DNA from: Candidatus Desulfovibrio intestinavium
Lineage (GTDB): Bacteria; Desulfobacterota; Desulfovibrionia; Desulfovibrionales; Desulfovibrionaceae
Assembly: GCA_019118345.1 (NCBI GenBank)
Contig: DWZD01000029.1
Coordinates: 1 to 40,892 of the forward strand
Reading direction: 5' to 3'
DNA: 40,892 bases
The notes beneath the pieces are model-generated. The model had not been told where the DNA came from and did no database searches. It was given only the letters and a program-made list of their open reading frames with translations. Positions 8,649 to 17,166 of the stretch are shown one piece after another (positions within the stretch are counted from its first letter, which is position 1; each line of letters opens with the position of its first letter). A program made the position numbers and the translations under genes.

Positions 8649-9683
8649 TCAGGCTTCCGGCCTGCCGTATTGTCCCCGGGCGGCGGCAAGGTAGCTCGCG
8701 CGCAAGGCCTGCGTGGCGCTGTCCTGCGCCCCGGCGAGGGATTCGGCCCAGAGCAGATAGGGCAGGCGCAGGCAGTGCTGCCGGATGGCCCCGGCCTGCT
8801 GGCGACGGCGGGCGACGATCTGACGGCAATCCTCGTCCGACAGGGCCAGCAGCCGTTCGCTGAAGGCCCGTGCGCGGTGAATGGCGCGGTGCGCGGCGTT
8901 GACGGCGGCCAGTCCGGCCTGACGCAGCCGGGCCATGCGTTGCGGCTCGCCCAGCAGCTCGCCGATGCGGGCCGCGGCGTCGGCGGCATCGTGCGGCGCA
9001 TAGCAGACGAGTTCTTCCCCCTCGGCAAAGAGTTCCGTCAGGCCGTGGCCGATGCGCGGGGTCAGCAGGCAGCTGCCGCAGCCCAGAGCCTCGAATACCC
9101 GAAAATTCAGATCCTCATGCTCGCACTGGTTGAGCACCACTTCCGCCTGGGGGAACAGGCGGCGGTAGTCGCCGAACGTCACCTGCAGACCGGGCCGCAA
9201 GGCGGCCAGTTCGCGCAGAAAGGCGGCGCGGCGCGGCGTATTTTCCGAGACGGTGCCCACAAAGAGGCAGTCCAGGTTTCGGGAGACGGTCTCGTCCGGG
9301 GCATCGGCATCCTGGGCAAAGGCCGGCGACCAGAGCACGCGCCCGGCAGGCAGGAACAGCCCGGCAAAGCGCGACAGATGGTCGCGCAGGGAGACGAGGC
9401 AGAAATCAAAGGCCTGCGCGTACCACGGCTGCCAGCTGTGAATATGCGAATCCACGCTGTAGAAGACGGTCAGACAGGGGAAGTCCTCCACGCCCAGCAC
9501 AAAGGGGGGGCGGCTCTTGTCCGCCACCACCAGCACATCCGGCACAAAGCCCGCACGGCGAACAATGTCCTGCCAGCCGTGGCTGCGGATGTCCTCAAAA
9601 TTGCAGAAGGCCACCTCGTCCCAGCCCGTTGCGCGCAGATCCCGCCAGAAAAACGGACTGCCGATCCAGAAAAGTCGCCGCAT
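8649..9683 (-). CDS. CgeB-like glycosyltransferase family 1 protein
   Basis: A 344-residue protein whose C-terminal half looks like the Glyco_trans_1_2/CgeB type of GT-B glycosyltransferase: a strand and loop at NLDCLFVGTVSENTPRR, then VVLNQCEHEDLNFRVFEAL and GCGSCLLTPRIGHGLTELF, which would form the nucleotide-sugar binding region (N-x-R-xFE-x2-GCG). The N-terminal half carries VFYSVDSHIHSWQPWYA, typical of the DUF3880-like acceptor domain. Such proteins decorate polysaccharide, lipopolysaccharide or flagellin. The start at 9683 (MRRLFWIGS) is preferred over 25 extra codons because GAGGG lies 3-7 bases upstream. Donor and acceptor unknown. Confidence 0.68.
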   Translation of the reverse strand: MRRLFWIGSPFFWRDLRATGWDEVAFCNFEDIRSHGWQDIVRRAGFVPDVLVVADKSRPPFVLGVEDFPCLTVFYSVDSHIHSWQPWYAQAFDFCLVSLRDHLSRFAGLFLPAGRVLWSPAFAQDADAPDETVSRNLDCLFVGTVSENTPRRAAFLRELAALRPGLQVTFGDYRRLFPQAEVVLNQCEHEDLNFRVFEALGCGSCLLTPRIGHGLTELFAEGEELVCYAPHDAADAAARIGELLGEPQRMARLRQAGLAAVNAAHRAIHRARAFSERLLALSDEDCRQIVARRRQQAGAIRQHCLRLPYLLWAESLAGAQDSATQALRASYLAAARGQYGRPEA

Positions 9684-9722
9684 AGACCCTCGACACCGCA
9701 CAAGGCACGGGCAGCCGCCGCA

Positions 9723-9751
9723 TTGCCAACGCGCGGGAAACATGAAATACT
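9723..9751 (+). promoter_or_regulatory. Candidate promoter of the AsmA-like gene
   Basis: TTGCCA (9723-9728), 17 bases, AATACT (9746-9751). The -35 is the same hexamer as in the two tRNA promoters of this window. Transcription from here would start near 9758, which argues against the upstream in-frame ATG at 9742 and supports the start at 9808. Confidence 0.45.
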
Positions 9752-9807
9752 TGGGCAACGTAGCGCCGGACGCCCGGCAGCGTCAAGCCAAGTCCCGGAA
9801 TCTCCTC

Positions 9808-12800
9808 ATGTCCAGCCGTTCATTGCGTCTTGCGGCCCGCGTGCTGGTGGGCATCCTTCTTGCTGCCGTCCTGATGCTGGCCGGGGGCGTCTATCTTTTT
9901 CAACGCCATTCGCAAGCGCTGACCGCTCATGTGCTGGAAGCCTTCAGCGCCGCCACGGGCCTGAAGGTCGAAGCCGCATCCGTGGATATTGTTCTCCTGC
10001 CCATACCCGCGGCAAGTTTGGGGGATGTCCGCATTCACGGCGAGGGTTTTCAGCTGAGCGTGGCATATGCCACCCTGCGGCCTGATTTCTGGAAACTCCT
10101 GCAGGGCGAACTGCAGCCCGCTCATGTGCAGCTCCTGCGGCCCGATCTTGCAGGGCGGATTCCGTTGGATACGCTGACCGCCCTGCCCGGTCAGGGTCAG
10201 GCCGGGCCGCCCTCTCCGCCCGGCCTGCCGGAAGCGGTGCATCTGGAAATACAGCAGGGCCGCATTGACGCCACGGCCCGCGACGGCAGCCGTCTTTTGC
10301 TGGCCAACCTGTATTGCCGCCTTGCGACCGGGCATGGCGGCAGGCTGTCCGGCAAGGCAAGCTGGTCGCTGCTGAGCCTGACAGACGGGGAAGGCCCCGT
10401 TTTTGCCGTGCGCAGCGTGCATCTGGACGGCGACGGGCATCCCTTCGCTCCCCTGCGCGAAGGGGGTACCCTGCGCGTGCGCGGACAACTGGAATATGGC
10501 GACTGGCTGCGCCGGCTGAGCGCGGATATCCAGTGGCAGGGCCGCGGCAATGCCTGGGAGCTTGCCGGAAGCCTGAACGGCAATCTGATGCAGAACGGAT
10601 GCGCCATACCGTTTGCGCTGGACGGCAAGGCGCGCCTGCGCAATCCCGATGCGCAGCATGTGGAGCTGACCGGTCTGCGCTTTGCGCTGGCCGAGGACAA
10701 CGGCCAGCTCGACGGTCTGCTGGCCCTGGCGGCTCCCGACGGCCCGAGCCTGAGCGGCCAGCTGTTCATGAACCGGCTCAGCCTGACCCGGTGGCTGGGC
10801 TTTGCGCGGGATCTGGTGCCCGGACTGCGGCTGGCGCTGGACAATATCACCCATGTATCCGCCGAATTTCAGCTGGACGCCGCAGGCTTGCGGGTTCCGG
10901 CCATTTCCGCCCATTGCAGCGGCAGCCGCTTTGTGGGCACGGGCGGCGTGCCCAGCTGGAAGACGCCGGTGGTCACCCTGGAACTCATGGCCCAGCATGT
11001 CAATCTGGGCCTGGCCATTCCCGAAGCCGTGGGCAAGCGTCCGTCCGGCCCCTTCTTTGACCATGCGCCGCTGACCTCCTTCGATCCCCGTCCCGGAAGC
11101 TGGAACCTGCGCAGCCAGAAGACCCGCGAAGAAGATGACGCGCCCTCGGCCGCTGATGATCTGGGCTATGACATCCAGCTGTCCTCCCTGCACCTCCTCT
11201 ACGGCCCCCTGCGCATGCAAAATGCCCGTGTGCGCATCAGTCCCGGCAAGGCGGCGGCCAACGGCAAGGGACGCGCCCGGCTCGACGTCCGCACGGATCT
11301 CTATGGCGGCACGGCCACGGCTCAGGCCACCATCGGCGGCGGAGGAGACGCCACGGAATTCGATATTGCCGCCCGCCTGAACGCCCTGCAGGCCGGCGCC
11401 CTGGCCGAGGATCTGCCCGCCCTGCCCCTGCGGGGCGGACGCCTGCAGGCCCAGGCCAGCCTGCGCAGCCGGGGCGGCGACATCCCCTCCTTTCTGGCCC
11501 GCCTGTCCGGCAAGGCCGACCTGCGGGCCGACAACGGCAGTCTGTCCGGACTCCTCGCCAAGCCGCTTGCCTACACAAGCCTTGGTCTGAATGCGCAATT
11601 GCGGCAAGGGCGCTGGCAGCAGAGCCGCGTGGGCCTTGGCGGCGACTGGACGCTGCAGCTGAACGGCAGGCAGGTGCGGGCCGACGGCTCGCTGACCGGT
11701 ACCCTCTGGCTGGGCGGCAGTCGCCGTGTGAGCCTTGAGGACATGGACAGCCGTCTGCACCTTGCGGCGGACAGGGAGTGGAGCGGCCTGCCCGAAGGGC
11801 TGGAACTGGATGTGCGCGGCAGGCTGAACGCGCAGGCCGTGCCGCCGCAACTGCGCATGGCGCATGCCGAGGTCAGCGGGCTGGCCGCGCACTATGCCGG
11901 CAGCCTGCAGCTGGGACTTGCCAAGGACGGCCCCACGCTCAAGGGCAGCGGCGGCCTGAGCTGCGACGACATGCGGCGCACGCTGGCCCTTGTCCGCGAG
12001 AATCCGCCGTCCCTGCCGCAGCAACTGCGTGCCCTGCGCGTTCAGGGCGACTGGGAATACCTTGCCCGCCGATTTTCGTTGAAAAAGCTGGCGACCAGCC
12101 TGCTGAACACGGACATTGCGGGCGAGCTGAGCGTCGAGGCCCGGGATGTGCCCCAGCTGCGCTTTGCGCTGTCCACGCCCTTTTTTGACGTGGACAGCCT
12201 GCGCCGCACGCTCGCTCCCGAAAGAGCCGCGGCGGACGCCCGCCGCGAAGAAGCCATCCGCAAGGCAATAGCTGAGCGACGCGCCATTCCGCCGCCGCCT
12301 TCCCCGCCTGCCGGGCCGCCGTGGGACTTGCGCTTCCTGAAGACCTTTGGGGTGGACGGCAGTCTGCACGCCAAGCGAATGAAATCCTGGCGGCTGACGC
12401 TGACGGATGTGCATGCGCCCGTCAAGCTGGCTGACGGGCAGATGACATTCCAGATAACGGCCAATCTGTACGGAGCGATTCTGCGCAGCAGCGGACAGGC
12501 GCAGTTCGACCGGGGCATGCGCTTCAGCAATCACCTGACGGCCGATGGCTTCGATCTGGCGCAGGCCAGCGCGGAGCGCGGCGGCGATGCGCGGGTGAGC
12601 GGCAGGGCCTCGCTGGATCTGCGGGTAAGCGCCGCCATGAACGCTTCGGGGCAGGTGCTGCGCGCCCTGGACGGCACCTGGAAAATGCGCGTTCAGGACG
12701 GTTCGCACCAGACCTTGCAACAGGGGCGCGCCAAGGACAAGCCCACGCTCTTTTCCCTGCTCGCCGCTTCGGGCAATATCCGGCAGGGCATCGCCCGCAG

Positions 12801-13065
12801 CGGCGATTTGTCGCTGAAGGCCCCGGATATGACCGTACGCGGGAGCGGCCAGATCAACCTTGTCAATGAAACCCTGGAATGTCAGCTGAGTGTGGATACG
12901 CCCACCATGGACAACATTCCGGTTCGCGTTTACGGCAGCCTGCATGACATCAAGACCAGCATAAGCGCGGGCACGGTGCTGCTCTATGCGCTCAGCGGTC
13001 TGGCTCAGGGCGTTACCGGTCTGGTGGGGGGACTGCTGGACGGCGCGCTGAGCCTGTTCCGCTGA
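9808..13065 (+). CDS. AsmA family protein
   Basis: A 1085-residue protein of the AsmA/TamB-like superfamily, thought to form long beta-groove bridges that move lipids between the inner and outer membranes. It has one N-terminal membrane anchor (residues 10-32, LAARVLVGILLAAVLMLAGG), an AsmA N-terminal domain that begins QALTAHVLEAFSAATGLKV, a long repeat-poor beta-rich periplasmic body, and a C-terminal AsmA_2-like end closing with GLVGGLLDGALSLF. The length suits a full-size member. The start at 9808 puts the anchor at the N-terminus; its ribosome site is weak. It is divergent from the glycosyltransferase. A 1207-codon open frame on the opposite strand is a high-GC shadow. Confidence 0.85.
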   Translation: MSSRSLRLAARVLVGILLAAVLMLAGGVYLFQRHSQALTAHVLEAFSAATGLKVEAASVDIVLLPIPAASLGDVRIHGEGFQLSVAYATLRPDFWKLLQGELQPAHVQLLRPDLAGRIPLDTLTALPGQGQAGPPSPPGLPEAVHLEIQQGRIDATARDGSRLLLANLYCRLATGHGGRLSGKASWSLLSLTDGEGPVFAVRSVHLDGDGHPFAPLREGGTLRVRGQLEYGDWLRRLSADIQWQGRGNAWELAGSLNGNLMQNGCAIPFALDGKARLRNPDAQHVELTGLRFALAEDNGQLDGLLALAAPDGPSLSGQLFMNRLSLTRWLGFARDLVPGLRLALDNITHVSAEFQLDAAGLRVPAISAHCSGSRFVGTGGVPSWKTPVVTLELMAQHVNLGLAIPEAVGKRPSGPFFDHAPLTSFDPRPGSWNLRSQKTREEDDAPSAADDLGYDIQLSSLHLLYGPLRMQNARVRISPGKAAANGKGRARLDVRTDLYGGTATAQATIGGGGDATEFDIAARLNALQAGALAEDLPALPLRGGRLQAQASLRSRGGDIPSFLARLSGKADLRADNGSLSGLLAKPLAYTSLGLNAQLRQGRWQQSRVGLGGDWTLQLNGRQVRADGSLTGTLWLGGSRRVSLEDMDSRLHLAADREWSGLPEGLELDVRGRLNAQAVPPQLRMAHAEVSGLAAHYAGSLQLGLAKDGPTLKGSGGLSCDDMRRTLALVRENPPSLPQQLRALRVQGDWEYLARRFSLKKLATSLLNTDIAGELSVEARDVPQLRFALSTPFFDVDSLRRTLAPERAAADARREEAIRKAIAERRAIPPPPSPPAGPPWDLRFLKTFGVDGSLHAKRMKSWRLTLTDVHAPVKLADGQMTFQITANLYGAILRSSGQAQFDRGMRFSNHLTADGFDLAQASAERGGDARVSGRASLDLRVSAAMNASGQVLRALDGTWKMRVQDGSHQTLQQGRAKDKPTLFSLLAASGNIRQGIARSGDLSLKAPDMTVRGSGQINLVNETLECQLSVDTPTMDNIPVRVYGSLHDIKTSISAGTVLLYALSGLAQGVTGLVGGLLDGALSLFR

Positions 13066-13246
13066 TGCGGGGCGCGCCGGATGCTGTGCCCGGACGGGAT
13101 CGCGCGTGCCGGCAGTTGCGGCACTTGCGGCGGCAACGGACGTCCCCGGCCCGCCAGCCCGGGAGAATCCGCCCTGCACGCGGCATGGCGCGCTTGCCCA
13201 GATCCGAACGGCAAGTCTTTGCCCGCACGGAACTGCCCGCAACGAC

Positions 13247-13275
13247 AGCGGCAGCCTCGGGGAAAGGCTGCCGCT
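13247..13275 (+). terminator. Hairpin between AsmA and BON genes
   Basis: A perfect 11-bp inverted repeat (13247-13257 with 13265-13275) with a 7-base loop, in the 259-base convergent gap. No T run follows on either strand, so it may be a weak terminator or an RNA-stabilising stem. Confidence 0.5.
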
Positions 13276-13324
13276 CTGACAAGGAAGGATATTGAAAGAA
13301 AAATGGCTGCGGGACGGCGCGTCC

Positions 13325-14011
13325 TCAAAGGGTGCGCTCCTCCAGCGGGGCGGACGCAGGTTGCGACTCGGGCGCGGCCTTGGGGGCATCCTTGGCGCCA
13401 TGCGCCCCCGTAGCGGCGGACTTGCCGGTTCGGATGGGGTCAACGCTCACGGGCGTCAGCGGCGTTTCCTTGCTGCCGGGCGGAACAATGAGATAACTCT
13501 TCACCGAGGTCACGCCTTCCACACGACGGGCGGCATCCAGCGCCAGCCCGCGTTCCTTGTCGTTCTCCACCACGCCCAGCAGGACGACGCGCCCGGCATT
13601 GACTTCGGTATCAATGCGCGTGGAGCTGAGCTTGTCCTTGCCGATAAGCGCCGATCGCAACTTGGCCGAAAGCACAAAATTGCTGGTCTCGCTCTTGGCC
13701 GGAGAGAACCAGTGCGTGGTCACGGAGCGCACGCCCTTGTGCCGCCGGGCGATGGTCACGGCCCGTTCCCGCATTTGCTGCGGCACTTCCCCCACCAGAT
13801 AGACATTGCCATAATAACAGTAGACGGCCGTGCCCCAGCCCTGACTGAAATTGTTGTCCAGCAGATCGGTCTTGATGGCCGTGGCAATGCCCTTGTCGTC
13901 GCTGATGGTGTCCATGAGCCGCTTGTCGTCATAGAGGCCGTAGGCGCTGTAGCCGCAACCGGCCAGCGGCAGGACGGCCAGCAGCATGATCAGGCAGATG
14001 AGGCGCTGCAT
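13325..14011 (-). CDS. BON-domain outer-membrane lipoprotein
   Basis: A 228-residue lipoprotein with two BON domains, like DolP/YraP and OsmY relatives that bind anionic phospholipid at the envelope. The signal peptide ends in the lipobox LAGC with the acylated Cys at residue 19. BON 1 spans about residues 45-105, with a GNVYLVGEVP core, and BON 2 about 115-185, with a GRVVLLGVVEN core. The tail after about 190 is proline/alanine/lysine-rich and probably disordered. The AGGAGAG ribosome site overlaps the stop region of murA 10 bases upstream, so the two genes form an operon. Confidence 0.85.
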   Translation of the reverse strand: MQRLICLIMLLAVLPLAGCGYSAYGLYDDKRLMDTISDDKGIATAIKTDLLDNNFSQGWGTAVYCYYGNVYLVGEVPQQMRERAVTIARRHKGVRSVTTHWFSPAKSETSNFVLSAKLRSALIGKDKLSSTRIDTEVNAGRVVLLGVVENDKERGLALDAARRVEGVTSVKSYLIVPPGSKETPLTPVSVDPIRTGKSAATGAHGAKDAPKAAPESQPASAPLEERTL

Positions 14012-14021
14012 GCGTTCTCTC

Positions 14022-15278
14022 CTAGGCGTTTTCCGGCACCCGCCGGATACGGGCGCCCACGGCGCCGAGCTTGTCCTCAATGCGCTCATAGCCGCGATCA
14101 AGATGATAGATGCGCTGCACCTGCGTCGTGCCCTGCGCGGCCAGCCCGGCCAGCACCAGCGAGGCGCTGGCCCGCAGATCCGAGGCCATGACCGGCGCGC
14201 CCGTCAGGCGATCCACGCCCCGCACCATGGCCGTATGGCCGGAAATGCGGATGTCCGCGCCCATGCGCGCCAATTCCTGCACATGCATGAAGCGGTTTTC
14301 AAAAATGCTCTCCTCCACCATGCTGGCGCCCTCGGCCAGACACATGAGGGCCATGATTTGCGCCTGCATGTCCGTGGGGAAGCCCGGATAGGGCTGCGTC
14401 CGCACATCCGTGCCCCGCAGGGCATGGGCGCAGCGGGCGCGCACGCCTTCCGGCGTCTGCCGGATATCCATGCCCATGCTGTTCAGCTTGAGAATGACGG
14501 CTTCCAGCTCCTCATACGGGCAATTGGTCAGCAGCAGATCGCCGTCCGTGATGCCGGCGGCCGCGAGAAAGGTTCCGGCCTCGATGCGATCGGGCATGAC
14601 GGCGTAATCCGTGCCGTGCAGGGAACTCACCCCCCGCACCCGGATGCAGCTGCTGCCTTCGCCCTCGATCTGCGCGCCGCAGGCCCGCAGGAAGCGGGCC
14701 AGATCCACCACCTCCGGCTCGCGGGCCACATTTTCCAGCAGGGTTTCGCCATCGGCCAGCACGGCGGCCATGAGCAGATTCTCCGTGCCGCCCACGGTGG
14801 GCATGTCAAAGGTGACATGCGCTCCGCGCAGCCGGCGGCACTGCCCGATGATATAGCCCTCGGCCAGCTCGAAATGCGCACCCATGAGTTCAAGCCCCTT
14901 GAGGTGCTGATCCACGGGGCGCGCCCCAATGGCGCAACCGCCCGGCAGGGCCACCCGCGCCTGCCCGATGCGCGCCAGCAGCGGCCCGAGGCAGAGCACC
15001 GAGGCCCGCATGGTTTTGACCAGATCATATGAGGCTTCGGGGTGCAGGGTTCCGGGGCGGATTTCCACCCGGTGATCCTCGTGCCCGCAGTCGCAACCCA
15101 GCATCTCCAGCAGGCGCAATGTGGTGTGGATATCGCGCAAGTCCGGCACGTTGCTCAGACGCACCGTCCCTTCCGGCAAAATGGCGGCAAACAGGATGGG
15201 CAAGGCCGCATTTTTGGAGCCGTTGACGCTGATGGTGCCCTGCAGCCTGACGCCGCCCTCGATGATAAGTTTCTCCAT
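14022..15278 (-). CDS. murA: UDP-N-acetylglucosamine 1-carboxyvinyltransferase MurA
   Basis: A 418-residue enzyme for the first committed step of peptidoglycan synthesis: transfer of enolpyruvate from PEP to UDP-GlcNAc. It has the N-terminal [16 protein letters not shown] segment with the catalytic Lys/Asn, and the loop [15 protein letters not shown] carrying the PEP- and fosfomycin-reactive Cys. C-terminal [17 protein letters not shown] is typical. An in-frame ATG at 15302 adds 8 residues but has no ribosome site; the start at 15278 fits family alignments, although its GGGGCAGGC upstream is only moderate. It is transcribed with the BON lipoprotein gene downstream. Confidence 0.96.
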   Translation of the reverse strand: MEKLIIEGGVRLQGTISVNGSKNAALPILFAAILPEGTVRLSNVPDLRDIHTTLRLLEMLGCDCGHEDHRVEIRPGTLHPEASYDLVKTMRASVLCLGPLLARIGQARVALPGGCAIGARPVDQHLKGLELMGAHFELAEGYIIGQCRRLRGAHVTFDMPTVGGTENLLMAAVLADGETLLENVAREPEVVDLARFLRACGAQIEGEGSSCIRVRGVSSLHGTDYAVMPDRIEAGTFLAAAGITDGDLLLTNCPYEELEAVILKLNSMGMDIRQTPEGVRARCAHALRGTDVRTQPYPGFPTDMQAQIMALMCLAEGASMVEESIFENRFMHVQELARMGADIRISGHTAMVRGVDRLTGAPVMASDLRASASLVLAGLAAQGTTQVQRIYHLDRGYERIEDKLGAVGARIRRVPENA

Positions 15279-15378
15279 GCCTGCCCCGCTGCTGACTGAC
15301 ATTGTTCACATTCGTTGCCGTGAAACGGTAGTTCTTTTTCTAGAAAAAATCCAGATGAAGGAGGCAGGAAAAATTTGC

Positions 15379-15407
15379 TTGCCAAGATTTTGCCTTTCGG
15401 CTATAGC
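15379..15407 (+). promoter_or_regulatory. Promoter of tRNA-His
   Basis: TTGCCA (15379-15384), 17 bases, TATAGC (15402-15407), ending 13 bases before the tRNA. The same two hexamers and spacing occur upstream of the tRNA-Pro gene. Confidence 0.75.
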
Positions 15408-15420
15408 TTGTCTTCGCACG

Positions 15421-15496
15421 GCGGAAGTAGCTCAGTTGGTAGAGCACCTGGTTGTGGCCCAGGTGGCCGAGGGTTCAAGCCCCTTCTTTCGCCCCA
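15421..15496 (+). tRNA. tRNA-His (anticodon GTG), CCA encoded
   Basis: A full cloverleaf: acceptor GCGGAAG pairs with CTTTCGC (one G-U), the anticodon stem CCTGG/CCAGG holds loop TTGTGGC with anticodon GTG, and the T arm carries GTTCAAG. The discriminator is C and CCA is encoded (15494-15496). The base before the acceptor (15420) is G, giving the G-1/C73 pair that identifies tRNA-His. Confidence 0.97.
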
Positions 15497-15504
15497 GAAA
15501 TTTG

Positions 15505-15527
15505 CCCCGCGTTTTCGCGGGGTTTTT
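15505..15527 (+). terminator. Terminator of tRNA-His
   Basis: A 7-bp perfect stem (15505-15511 with 15516-15522), T4 loop and a T5 run, 8 bases after the tRNA. Confidence 0.9.
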
Positions 15528-15563
15528 CTTTGTTTTCGCCGGACTGGCCGCAGCAGGCCCGGC

Positions 15564-15592
15564 TTGCCAAGGCCCGCGCTTTGGCCTATAGC
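15564..15592 (+). promoter_or_regulatory. Promoter of tRNA-Pro
   Basis: TTGCCA (15564-15569), 17 bases, TATAGC (15587-15592), ending 8 bases before the tRNA. Identical elements to those of tRNA-His. Confidence 0.75.
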
Positions 15593-15600
15593 TACGGCAG

Positions 15601-15677
<77 letters not shown>

Positions 15678-15689
15678 GACGCGATCTGA

Positions 15690-15723
15690 CGGCGGCGGGC
15701 GGGTGGCCCGCCGCCGTTTTTTT
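15690..15723 (+). terminator. Terminator of tRNA-Pro
   Basis: A perfect 11-bp GC stem (15690-15700 with 15706-15716), 5-base loop and a T7 run at 15717-15723. Confidence 0.93.
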
Positions 15724-15751
15724 CGGCGTCCGTCCGCCCGCCGGACGCCGG

Positions 15752-16063
15752 TCAGCCCTTCATGCTGCGCTTGGACGCCTTGAGCGGGTTGATTTTCTTT
15801 TTCGGTTCGCCCTCCCCGATCATTTTGACCTTGTGCTGATGCGCTTCCCGCAGGCCGGGCGCGTCCAGGCCCAGCGCCGCCAGCCGCGCGGGCACGCCGG
15901 CCCGCAGCCCGGCATAGCGGTGCGGGTCCGCAAGATTCCTGTCCAGATAGCGTTCCGTGGTCAGATACAGCCCCTTTTCGTCAATGGCGAGGAGGAAGGT
16001 CTGTCCGTTCTCCTCCACGCGCTGGATCACCATATCCGAGCGGCTGCCGAAACGATTGTGCAT
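15752..16063 (-). CDS. Conserved-looking 103-residue protein, unknown
   Basis: A 103-residue soluble, basic protein. The N-terminal half reads as a small beta-sheet domain with alternating hydrophobics (MVIQRVEENGQTFLLAIDEK), and the last 20 residues are lysine-rich (KKKINPLKASKRS), suggesting nucleic-acid or phosphate contact. The start at 16063 has a near-perfect AAGGAGG ribosome site, better than the in-frame ATG at 16111, which lies in the promoter. It is a single gene with a strong promoter overlapped by a Fur-like palindrome, so it may belong to the same iron regulon as flavodoxin. No family recognised. Confidence 0.75.
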   Translation of the reverse strand: MHNRFGSRSDMVIQRVEENGQTFLLAIDEKGLYLTTERYLDRNLADPHRYAGLRAGVPARLAALGLDAPGLREAHQHKVKMIGEGEPKKKINPLKASKRSMKG

Positions 16064-16082
16064 ATTGCCTCCTTTTTTGGAC

Positions 16083-16112
16083 AATATAAATAAAATGAAT
16101 TTCATTTTCAAT
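16083..16112 (-). promoter_or_regulatory. Promoter of the 103-residue protein
   Basis: On the minus strand TTGAAA (16112-16107), 18 bases, TATATT (16088-16083; 5 of 6 to consensus). It sits about 20 bases before the start codon in a markedly AT-rich stretch. Confidence 0.6.
16091..16109. promoter_or_regulatory. Fur-like 9-1-9 palindromic operator, second site
   Basis: TAAAATGAA, one T, then TTCATTTTC form a 9-1-9 inverted repeat with one mismatch. It shares the arm pattern AAAA(C/T)GAA-T-TTC(G/A)TTT with the flavodoxin site at 6022-6040 and, like it, covers the -35 and spacer of a promoter. Confidence 0.55.
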
Positions 16113-16176
16113 AAATATCCGGCAATATCGGCTCCGGGCGGATACGACAGGCCCGGGCGGTCATACGCCGGACGAC

Positions 16177-16202
16177 AAAAAAGGACGCTTTCGCGTCCTT
16201 TT
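16177..16202 (-). terminator. Terminator of the AMIN-domain gene
   Basis: A perfect 10-bp stem (16179-16188 with 16193-16202), 4-base loop and a U-run on the minus strand formed by the A run at 16177-16182. Confidence 0.85.
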
Positions 16203-16299
16203 CGTGTTCATCCGCAGCGGCTTGCCGTCCTGCGCTCACCAGCCGCCATGCGCCGAAGCGCGCTTGCGGCCAGCCCGGGCAGCCCCGCCCGCATCGCCG

Positions 16300-17166
16300 C
16301 TAGCGGTCAATGCGCACATCCAGCCGCTTTCTGTCCTTGGAAAGAATATAGCGCACCTTGCTTTCGCCGCTGAGGTCGATCACCACGCGGGTGCGTCCCT
16401 CCAGCTTGCCGAGCCGCACATTGGTCACGGCGGGATTGCGCGGCACGCCCGGCGCCTTGACCGTCCACTCGCCCACCAGATCCACCGCCACGCGCGGCGG
16501 ATTGTCCAGGGTCAGATACTTGTAGTCGATGGGACTGGAACCCTCAATGCGCACCGTGGCCCCGGTCTCGCGGGCGAAGACGACAAAACGGGTGACCGTG
16601 CGCGCCTTGGCCGCCGGTTCCGGCTTCTTGTCCGCCTTCTTTTCCGGCTTTGCCGTTTCGACCGGGGCGGCGTCAGCCTTTGCCGGCGCTTCCGGGGCGG
16701 CCTGACCGCCCGATCCCAGAGCGGGACGGGACGGGGCTTCGCCGCCGGGCAGCCGCGCACCGTCCAGGGCAGGCGCTTCCAGCGGCTTGTCCGCCGCATC
16801 GGCGGGCGGCAGGGGCGCAACCGCCGGACTTTCAGGAGGCGTATCGGTGTCATTGAAGGCAAAACCGCGCTCCAGCGCCTCGCTGGGAGGCGTCGGCACG
16901 GCGGGCGCCGGGGACGGCGCCTCGGGCACGGACGGCACAGGCGGCGCAGGGGACAGCGCCGGCGCCGTAGCCACGTTGCCGCCGGCTGCCGGCGGCGTCA
17001 GCGAACCGCCGCTGAGCGGGGGCGCTTCCTGTGGCGCAGGGGCGACGCTGCCGGCGCTCGGCACGGGTTCCGCCTCGTTTTTCGAGGCCTTCCACTCGGT
17101 CAGCATGATCAGCGCCATGCCGAGTACACAAACGGCAATCAAAATGCCGATAAAGGCTTTATTCAT
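16300..17166 (-). CDS. AMIN-domain membrane-anchored protein
   Basis: A 288-residue protein in three parts: an N-terminal membrane anchor (residues 4-22), a long proline/alanine-rich linker (about 30-185) and a C-terminal AMIN domain (about 190-288) with the pattern NPPRVAVDLVGEW ... VTNVRLGKLEGRTRVVIDLS. AMIN domains bind peptidoglycan or secretin complexes and place amidases and secretins at the envelope. The linker could span the periplasm. It overlaps the upstream TPR gene by 8 bases, so the pair is an operon; an AGAGGG site lies upstream of the ATG. A partner cannot be named. Confidence 0.85.
   Translation of the reverse strand: MNKAFIGILIAVCVLGMALIMLTEWKASKNEAEPVPSAGSVAPAPQEAPPLSGGSLTPPAAGGNVATAPALSPAPPVPSVPEAPSPAPAVPTPPSEALERGFAFNDTDTPPESPAVAPLPPADAADKPLEAPALDGARLPGGEAPSRPALGSGGQAAPEAPAKADAAPVETAKPEKKADKKPEPAAKARTVTRFVVFARETGATVRIEGSSPIDYKYLTLDNPPRVAVDLVGEWTVKAPGVPRNPAVTNVRLGKLEGRTRVVIDLSGESKVRYILSKDRKRLDVRIDR

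Noticed and set aside
9820..13443. 1207-codon open frame antisense to the AsmA gene
   Set aside because: It is a high-GC shadow: the composition is Gln/Ala/Arg/His-rich, no domain is recognisable, and the opposite strand has a membrane anchor and AsmA domains.
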